From assembly GCA_963813195.1 (NCBI GenBank), contig CAWEYC010000010.1:1-64000 (forward strand): 64,000 nt of DNA, read 5' to 3'. Source of the DNA: Roseiarcus sp963813195. Lineage in GTDB: Bacteria > Pseudomonadota > Alphaproteobacteria > Rhizobiales > Beijerinckiaceae. Positions 58,628 through 64,000 of the stretch are shown in pieces (within the stretch, counting starts at the first letter, position 1; every line of letters starts with the position of its first letter). The notes beneath the pieces were generated by a model. The model worked only from the letters and a program-made list of their open reading frames with translations. It was not told where the DNA came from and searched no databases. The translations under genes and the position numbers were made by a program.

Positions 58628-59689
58628 TCACGCCGGCGCGCGGTTCGCCCGCAATCGCTTGCGCAGGACGCCAAATGAAATCAGCCGTCGCTCGTCCTCG
58701 TCCCACAGCGCGTAGTTCACACAGCGCAGGCTCTGCCACAACGTCACCCGGCTGATCTTGCCGAGCTCCGGATGGTCGCGCAGCACCTCGCGCAGACGGT
58801 AGAAGGGAATGCGACTGGAGAGATGATGGACGTGATGCACGCCGATATTGGCGCTGAACCAGCGAAGCACGATCGGCAGGTCGTAATGCGACGAACCGTG
58901 CAACGCCGCCTCGGGCAAGTTCCAGTCCGCCTCGTGCGCCCAGTGCGTGGTCTCGAATTGATGCTGCACATAGAACAGCCAGACGCCGATCGTGGCGGCG
59001 AGCATGAAAATGGGGCCGTGGATCATCAGGAAAGCGCGCGGACCGATGAGCCACATCAGCAGCGCGACGACGGCGGCGATCGCCGCGTTGGTCGACATGG
59101 TGGAAAGCCAAGGCTTCCAGCCGGCGCCGCGCATGAGGCCGAGCGGGGCGCGATATTGCAGGAGGAAGATGTAGGCGGGCCCGAGGCCGAACATGACCAG
59201 TGGATGACGATAGAGGCGATAGCCGAGGCGTTTGCGCCAATTCAGGCTCAGATATTCCCGAACCGTCAGCGTTTCGATGTCGCCGAGGCCGCGGCGGTCG
59301 AGGTTGCCGGCCGTCGCGTGATGGGCGGCGTGGGTGCGCTTCCAGTAGTCGTAAGGCGTCAAAGTGACGACGCCGAACACGCGTCCGACCCAATCGTTGA
59401 GCGCCCGGTGGCGAAAGAACGACCCGTGACCGCAATCGTGCTGGATGAGAAAGAGCCGCACCAGGAATCCCGCCGCCGGCAACGCCAAGAGGAGACTCAG
59501 CCAGTAACTGACGTGCATCAGCGCCCACATTGCCGCCCATAAGCCGGCTAGGGGTCCGAAAGTGACGATGATCTCGGTCAGGCTCCACACGAGTTTCGGA
59601 TCACGGTAGCGCGCTAGAAATCCGGGCAGGCGCTGGGGTTCCGGCAAGGCGGGCGGCGGAGGGGAGGAGGGAAGCGTGCTGTGGGTCAT
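58628..59689 (-). CDS. Membrane fatty acid desaturase
   Basis: A 353-residue di-iron membrane desaturase with the three His boxes HDCGHGSF, HAAHHATAGNLDRRG and HHVHHLSSRIPFYRL, plus four or more hydrophobic helices (about 55-85, 165-190 and 200-245). It resembles omega-6/delta-12-type bacterial desaturases. It introduces double bonds in acyl chains of membrane lipids with O2. It lies 28 bp upstream of the hydrolase gene, so the two form an operon in the opposite sense to the division genes. Confidence 0.92.
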   Translation of the reverse strand: MTHSTLPSSPPPPALPEPQRLPGFLARYRDPKLVWSLTEIIVTFGPLAGLWAAMWALMHVSYWLSLLLALPAAGFLVRLFLIQHDCGHGSFFRHRALNDWVGRVFGVVTLTPYDYWKRTHAAHHATAGNLDRRGLGDIETLTVREYLSLNWRKRLGYRLYRHPLVMFGLGPAYIFLLQYRAPLGLMRGAGWKPWLSTMSTNAAIAAVVALLMWLIGPRAFLMIHGPIFMLAATIGVWLFYVQHQFETTHWAHEADWNLPEAALHGSSHYDLPIVLRWFSANIGVHHVHHLSSRIPFYRLREVLRDHPELGKISRVTLWQSLRCVNYALWDEDERRLISFGVLRKRLRANRAPA

Positions 59690-59830
59690 TGGCGCCCCCT
59701 CTTATCCCGAGCTTTACGGCATTTGGGTGACGCAGTCCTTTGCCATGAAACGTCCGCGGCCGATAGCGCCACGGTGGCGCGGAGCATCGAAATCGGCGCG
59801 CGGTTCAAATTTCTCTTCCCGCGCCTGAGG

Positions 59831-59846
59831 TTAAGGCCCCATTAAC
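59831..59846 (+). promoter_or_regulatory. CtrA-type box 1 upstream of ddl-ftsQAZ
   Basis: TTAAGGCCCCATTAAC fits TTAA-N7-TTAAC exactly, 59 bp before the ddl ATG. CtrA directly regulates division genes in alphaproteobacteria. Confidence 0.72.
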
Positions 59847-59855
59847 GCCCTAGCC

Positions 59856-59871
59856 TTAATTCTAACTTAAC
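59856..59871 (+). promoter_or_regulatory. CtrA-type box 2 upstream of ddl-ftsQAZ
   Basis: TTAATTCTAACTTAAC is a second exact TTAA-N7-TTAAC match, 25 bp after the first and 34 bp before the ddl ATG. Two perfect sites in 41 bp of otherwise GC-rich DNA is very unlikely by chance. Confidence 0.75.
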
Positions 59872-59904
59872 CTGCGTCCGTCTCGCGCAGGCCTTGGAGG
59901 GGCG

Positions 59905-60825
59905 ATGAAACACGTTGCGGTGCTGATGGGCGGCTGGTCTGCCGAACGCCCGGTATCGCTCAATTCCGGACGCGGCTGCGCCGACGCGCTCGAGGCCAAG
60001 GGCTATCGCGTGACGCGCGTCGACGTCGACCGCGACATCTCCGCCACGCTCGCCAAGTTGAAGCCCGACGTCGCCTTCAATGCGCTGCACGGGCTTGTCG
60101 GCGAGGACGGCACGATTCAGGGCGTGCTCGAAATCCTGCGCATCCCCTACACGCATTCCGGCGTGTTGGCGTCGGCTCTGGCGATGCAGAAGGACCTCGC
60201 GAAGGTCGTGCTGCAGGCGGCCGGCGTTCCGGTCGCCCATGGCCTCACGGTCGATCGGCATGAGGCGGCGCGCCGCCACGTGCTCGAGCCTCCTTATGTG
60301 CTGAAGCCGGTCAACGAGGGCTCGTCCTTCGGCGTCGTGATCGTCAAGCAGAATCGCGCCCATCCGCCCCAGGAGGTCGGCCGCGAGGATTGGCCTTATG
60401 GCGACCGCCTGCTCGCCGAACGCTTCATCGACGGCAAGGAACTGACCTGTGCGGTCATGGGTGAGCGCGTGCTCGACATCATCGAAGTCCAGCCGGTCTC
60501 GGAAGCCTTCTATGGTTATGACGCAAAATACGCCAAGGGCGGCTCCGTTCATGTTCTTCCCGCGAAAATTAAACCGAAAATTTACCATGAAGTCCAAGAG
60601 TTGACTTTGCGCGCCCATCGCGCGCTGGGCTGTCGCGGCGTCAGCCGGGCGGATTTTCGGTGGGACGAGTTGAAGGGGGAATCCGGGGAACTGGTTTGCT
60701 TGGAGGTGAACACGCAACCGGGAATGACGGAGACCTCGTTGGTGCCGGAGATGGCGGCTTACGCCGGCCTTTCCTTTGGCGAGTTGGTGGAATGGATGGT
60801 GGAGGACGCTTCGTGCGATCGCTGA
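59905..60825 (+). CDS. ddl: D-alanine--D-alanine ligase
   Basis: A 306-residue ATP-grasp ligase forming D-Ala-D-Ala. Motifs: VAVLMGGWSAERPVSLNSGR, FNALHGLVGEDGTIQGVLEI, YVLKPVNEGSSFGVVIV, AERFIDGKELTCAVMG and LVCLEVNTQPGMTETSLVPE. A strong GGAGGGG Shine-Dalgarno precedes the ATG. It overlaps ftsQ by 13 bp and stands directly downstream of the tandem CtrA boxes. Confidence 0.96.
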   Translation: MKHVAVLMGGWSAERPVSLNSGRGCADALEAKGYRVTRVDVDRDISATLAKLKPDVAFNALHGLVGEDGTIQGVLEILRIPYTHSGVLASALAMQKDLAKVVLQAAGVPVAHGLTVDRHEAARRHVLEPPYVLKPVNEGSSFGVVIVKQNRAHPPQEVGREDWPYGDRLLAERFIDGKELTCAVMGERVLDIIEVQPVSEAFYGYDAKYAKGGSVHVLPAKIKPKIYHEVQELTLRAHRALGCRGVSRADFRWDELKGESGELVCLEVNTQPGMTETSLVPEMAAYAGLSFGELVEWMVEDASCDR

Positions 60826-61757
60826 GCGAAACGTTCGGGTTACGACCCGCGCCGCAGCCGGCGTTTGCGCTCGCGCGCGCACCCGATGCTCCGGTGCGCG
60901 TCCTCTTGCGGGGGGAGCGGACCGCGCGCGGTTTGAAGCGTTGGGCTCCGCGCTTCGATCGGCCGGCGCCGCGCGGCTTGGGCTTGGCTCTGACGGTCAG
61001 CGTGCTTCTGGGAGCGACGGCCCTGGGGGTGACGCGCGGCGGGCAATATCAGGCGTTCGTCGTTCAAGAGGGCGGAATCGGCGACGTCGTCGCTCGCGCC
61101 CTTGGATTTGGCATCAGAGTGGTGACGATCTCGGGGGAGGCGCAACTCTCCGAAACGGAGATCCTTGCCCTCGCCGGCATCAGTCCGAAAAATTCGCTGC
61201 CGTTCTTCGACGCCGCGCAGGCGCGCAAGAACCTCGAGGCGCTGCCACTGATCAAGCAGGCGAGCGTGCGAAAGCTCTATCCTGATCGCATTGTCATCGA
61301 GATCGTCGAGCGTACGCCGGTGGCCCTTTGGCAAAAGGACGGCGACGTCAAGACGATCGCCGCGGATGGAGCGGTCATCGACGAAATGCGAGATCAGCGC
61401 TTCGCGGCGCTCCCTTTCGTCGTCGGAGACGGCGCAAACGAACGGCTGGCGGAATTCACGGCGCTGCTCGACGCTTCGGCGGAGTTGCGGCCGAAGATCG
61501 TCGCCGGCGTCCTGATCGGCGAGCGGCGTTGGAATCTCAAAATGAAATCGGGGATCGAGGTCAAACTGCCCGAGCGTGATCCCCTCTCGGCGATGGCGAC
61601 GCTCGTCTCCCTCCAGCGCCAGTCGCGGATCCTCGATCGCGACATCCTTTCGCTGGACCTGCGCGTCGACGGCAAGGCTTTTGCCCGGCTCTCCGAGGAT
61701 GCGGCGGCGGCCCGCATCAACGCGGCGGCGCACGCGAAGAAGGCCGCCCCGTTATGA
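60813..61757 (+). CDS. ftsQ: Cell division protein FtsQ
   Basis: A 314-residue bitopic division protein. The N-terminal basic cytosolic part is followed by one membrane helix (LGLALTVSVLLGATALGV), the POTRA domain (VVTISGEAQLSETEILALAG, LPLIKQASVRKLYPDRIVIE) and the FtsQ domain (DGAVIDEMRDQRFAALPFVV). The GTG at 60813 is preferred over the ATG at 60792 because GGAGG is spaced seven bases before it. It links FtsL/FtsB to the divisome. Overlaps ftsA by 4 bp. Confidence 0.94.
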   Translation: MRSLSETFGLRPAPQPAFALARAPDAPVRVLLRGERTARGLKRWAPRFDRPAPRGLGLALTVSVLLGATALGVTRGGQYQAFVVQEGGIGDVVARALGFGIRVVTISGEAQLSETEILALAGISPKNSLPFFDAAQARKNLEALPLIKQASVRKLYPDRIVIEIVERTPVALWQKDGDVKTIAADGAVIDEMRDQRFAALPFVVGDGANERLAEFTALLDASAELRPKIVAGVLIGERRWNLKMKSGIEVKLPERDPLSAMATLVSLQRQSRILDRDILSLDLRVDGKAFARLSEDAAAARINAAAHAKKAAPL

Positions 61758-63070
61758 CCTTCAAACCCCTGACGCCGCGGATGCGGCAAATTCCATCGCG
61801 TAAGAGCGCCGTGCTTTCAGTGCTCGACGTCGGCGCTTCGAAGGTAGTGAGCCTGATTGCGCGGCTGACGCCGATGGAGCGCTCCGACGCGCTGCGCGAG
61901 CGCACGCACCGCTGCAAGGTCCTGGGCATCGGTCACCAGCGCTCGCGCGGCGTCAAGGCCGGCGCCGTCGTCGATCTGGACGCCGCGGAAAGCGCGATTC
62001 GCCTCGCCGTCGACGCCGCCGAACGGATGGCGGGCGTCGAGGTCGACAGCGTCGTCGTCAACATGTCCGGCGGACGTCTATCCTCGCGACTTTACGACGC
62101 CAAGGTGGCGTTGCGCGGCAAAGCGGTGGGCGAGCACGATATCCATCGGGTCCTCGAAGCGGCCTCCGCGGCGGGCGCGCGCGCCGGCCGCTCGGTTCTT
62201 CACGCTGTGCCGACGGGATTCTGGCTCGATGCCACGCGAGGCGTTCGCGATCCGAAGGGCATGATCGGCGACGAACTCGGCGCCGAAATGCACGTCGCAT
62301 CGTGCGATGCCGCCGCGGCGCGCAATCTCATGCTCGCGGTCGAACGTTGCCATCTGCGCGTCGCCGCGATGGTCGCCACCCCCTACGCGGCAGGGCTCTC
62401 GACCCTGGTCGACGACGAAGTCGAGATGGGCGCGGCGCTGATCGACTTCGGCGGCGGCTCGACGACGGTCGGCGTTTTCGTCGGCGGGCGGCTCGTTCAC
62501 GTCGACTCCGTCGCCGTCGGCGGCAATCACGTCACGATGGACGTCGCGCGCGGCCTGTCGGTAAGTCTCGCCGACGCCGAGCGCCTGAAGACGCTTTATG
62601 GAGCTTGCATCGCTTCGCCATCCGACGATCGCGACTCGATCGCGATCCACCGAGTCGGCGACGACATGGATCATTCGAGCCACCTGCCGAAATCCGAACT
62701 CGTGCGGATCATCCGGCCGCGCGTCGAGGAAATTCTCGAGCTGGTGCGCGATCGGCTTAAAGCCGCGGGGCACACCGGCCATGCCGGGCGCCGGCTGGTG
62801 CTTACCGGAGGCGCCTGCCAGTTGACCGGATTGCCGGAACTCGCCCGCACGATCGTTTCCAGCCAGGCCCGGATCGGCCGGCCCCTCGGCGTCGAAGGGC
62901 TGCCCGAATCGGCCAAGAGCCCGGCGTTCGCGGCCGCGGTCGGCCTCATGGTCTATCCGCAGGTGGCGGGGATCGAGCATTTCGAGCCGCGCCGATCGAA
63001 TCATTCGCCCGATATCGCCGACGACGGCTACGTCGCTCGCGTCGGGCGCTGGTTGAAAGAGAGTTTTTGA
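61754..63070 (+). CDS. ftsA: Cell division protein FtsA
   Basis: A 438-residue actin-like protein tethering FtsZ to the membrane. Visible: AVLSVLDVGASKVVSLIARL (phosphate 1), VNMSGGRLSSRLYDA (1C domain), GAALIDFGGGSTTVGVFVGG (phosphate 2), RLVLTGGACQLTGLPELART (adenosine site), and the C-terminal amphipathic membrane-targeting helix VARVGRWLKESF. Between ftsQ and ftsZ as expected. Confidence 0.95.
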   Translation: MTFKPLTPRMRQIPSRKSAVLSVLDVGASKVVSLIARLTPMERSDALRERTHRCKVLGIGHQRSRGVKAGAVVDLDAAESAIRLAVDAAERMAGVEVDSVVVNMSGGRLSSRLYDAKVALRGKAVGEHDIHRVLEAASAAGARAGRSVLHAVPTGFWLDATRGVRDPKGMIGDELGAEMHVASCDAAAARNLMLAVERCHLRVAAMVATPYAAGLSTLVDDEVEMGAALIDFGGGSTTVGVFVGGRLVHVDSVAVGGNHVTMDVARGLSVSLADAERLKTLYGACIASPSDDRDSIAIHRVGDDMDHSSHLPKSELVRIIRPRVEEILELVRDRLKAAGHTGHAGRRLVLTGGACQLTGLPELARTIVSSQARIGRPLGVEGLPESAKSPAFAAAVGLMVYPQVAGIEHFEPRRSNHSPDIADDGYVARVGRWLKESF

Positions 63071-63161
63071 CACGAGGCGGCGACGCGCGCCGTACCCTCG
63101 ATCGTAGAGAATTCACGTGTTTGAACCGACGCCGGCGGGCGTCTAAGGAACGAGGCCAGCT

Positions 63162-64000
63162 ATGTCGATCAATCTGAAGGCACCCGAGTTGCGGGAATTG
63201 AAGCCCCGCATCATCGTAGTCGGCGTCGGCGGCGCCGGGGGCAACGCGGTCAATAATATGATCGTCTCCGGGCTCTCCGGGGTTGATTTCGTCGTCGCCA
63301 ACACCGACGCCCAGGCGCTGACCTCGTCGCGGGCCGAGCGGATCATCCAGATGGGCCTGCAAGTGACCGAGGAACTCGGCGCCGGCTCGAAGCCCGAAGT
63401 CGGACGCGCCGCGGCCGAGGAAGCGCTCGAGGAGATCCGCGATCATCTGGCCGGCGCGCATATGGCGTTCGTCACCGCCGGCATGGGCGGCGGGACGGGG
63501 ACCGGCGCCGCGCCGGTGATCGCTCGAGTCGCCCGTGAAATGGGCATTCTCACGGTGGGCGTGGTCACCAAGCCGTTCCAGTTCGAGGGCGGTCGGCGGA
63601 TGCGTCTGGCCGAAGGCGGCATCAACGAATTGCAGAAGTCGGTCGACACGCTGATCGTCATCCCCAACCAGAACCTGTTCCGGGTCGCCAACGAGAAGAC
63701 GACGTTCGCCGACGCGTTCGCGATGGCCGATCAGGTCCTCTATTCGGGCGTCGCTTGCATCACCGACCTCATGGTCAAGGAAGGGCTGATCAATCTCGAC
63801 TTCGCCGACGTCCGCTCGATCATGAGCGAAATGGGCAAGGCGATGATGGGCACGGGCGAAGCGACGGGCGAGCGGCGCGCCGTTATGGCCGCCGAGGCGG
63901 CGATCGCCAATCCGCTGCTGGACGAGACCTCGATGAAGGGCGCGCGCGGCCTTCTCATCTCGATCACCGGCGGCAACGATCTGACACTGTACGAGGTCGA
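63162..64000 (+). CDS. ftsZ: Cell division protein FtsZ (3' end beyond window)
   Basis: The first 279 codons of the tubulin-like GTPase that forms the Z ring. It has IIVVGVGGAGGNAVNNMIVS, FVTAGMGGGTGTGAAPVIAR (GTP-binding signature), VTKPFQFEGGRRM, TLIVIPNQNLFRVANEKTTF and the synergy loop NLDFADVRSIMSEMGKAMMG. The ATG at 63162 is preceded by AAGGAACGAGG. It is separated from ftsA by 91 bp with no CtrA box, so ftsZ may also have its own promoter there. The gene continues past 64000. Confidence 0.97.
   Translation, partial: MSINLKAPELRELKPRIIVVGVGGAGGNAVNNMIVSGLSGVDFVVANTDAQALTSSRAERIIQMGLQVTEELGAGSKPEVGRAAAEEALEEIRDHLAGAHMAFVTAGMGGGTGTGAAPVIARVAREMGILTVGVVTKPFQFEGGRRMRLAEGGINELQKSVDTLIVIPNQNLFRVANEKTTFADAFAMADQVLYSGVACITDLMVKEGLINLDFADVRSIMSEMGKAMMGTGEATGERRAVMAAEAAIANPLLDETSMKGARGLLISITGGNDLTLYEV

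Noticed and set aside
63071..63161. CtrA box ahead of ftsZ
   Set aside because: No TTAA-N7-TTAAC or clear half-site is present in the 91-bp gap.

Overview
This 64 kb window is high-GC, densely coding DNA from an alphaproteobacterium, most likely of the order Hyphomicrobiales (Rhizobiales). The evidence is the murC-murB-ddl-ftsQ-ftsA-ftsZ division cluster, two perfect CtrA-type boxes (TTAA-N7-TTAAC) in front of ddl and a third in front of a small unknown gene, a 6S-like RNA next to the 5-formyltetrahydrofolate cyclo-ligase gene, and a DUF2093 gene. No rRNA is present, so the genus cannot be fixed.

Layout. 1-5250 is core: a 3'-frameshifted aspartate aminotransferase, a frameshifted porin, a 6S RNA candidate, 5-formyl-THF cyclo-ligase, a YmdB-type phosphoesterase, a phosphoglycolate phosphatase and tRNA-Val(CAC). 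From just after the tRNA to about 31.1 kb lies an accessory catabolic block. It starts with argE plus a LysR regulator and an ISAs1 element with a perfect 10-bp target duplication. Next comes a minus-strand operon for a flavin monooxygenase, a RidA protein and a DUF1028 protein, followed by an argE remnant. Then comes a UbiD/UbiX decarboxylase system with its own NMT1-type ABC importer and IclR regulator, and a mosaic of three truncated genes. The block ends with an 11-gene plus-strand operon (20266-30605) for import and breakdown of a four-carbon sugar acid (otnI, otnK, otnC, a sugar ABC importer, a GntR regulator and accessory enzymes).

31.2-49.3 kb is mostly housekeeping: L,D-transpeptidase, moaA, monothiol glutaredoxin, a large SPFH protein, glmM, a Cys-rich 25-residue microprotein with an extraordinary Shine-Dalgarno sequence, a beta-oxidation set (fadB-, fadA- and fadE-type), alanine racemase, leuD and a lytic transglycosylase. 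49.4-54.7 kb holds two toxin-antitoxin modules (PemK/RHH and HicAB) flanking a ClC chloride protein, an eight-copy CTTGAC decamer array and phosphoglucomutase. 55.1-64 kb is the division cluster, interrupted by a hydrolase/desaturase pair on the other strand; ftsZ runs off the right edge.

Several genes (aatA, porin, the sugar-binding protein) carry isolated one-base indels, mostly in or near G/C runs. These may be sequencing errors rather than real decay, so frameshifted genes are described as such and not declared dead.
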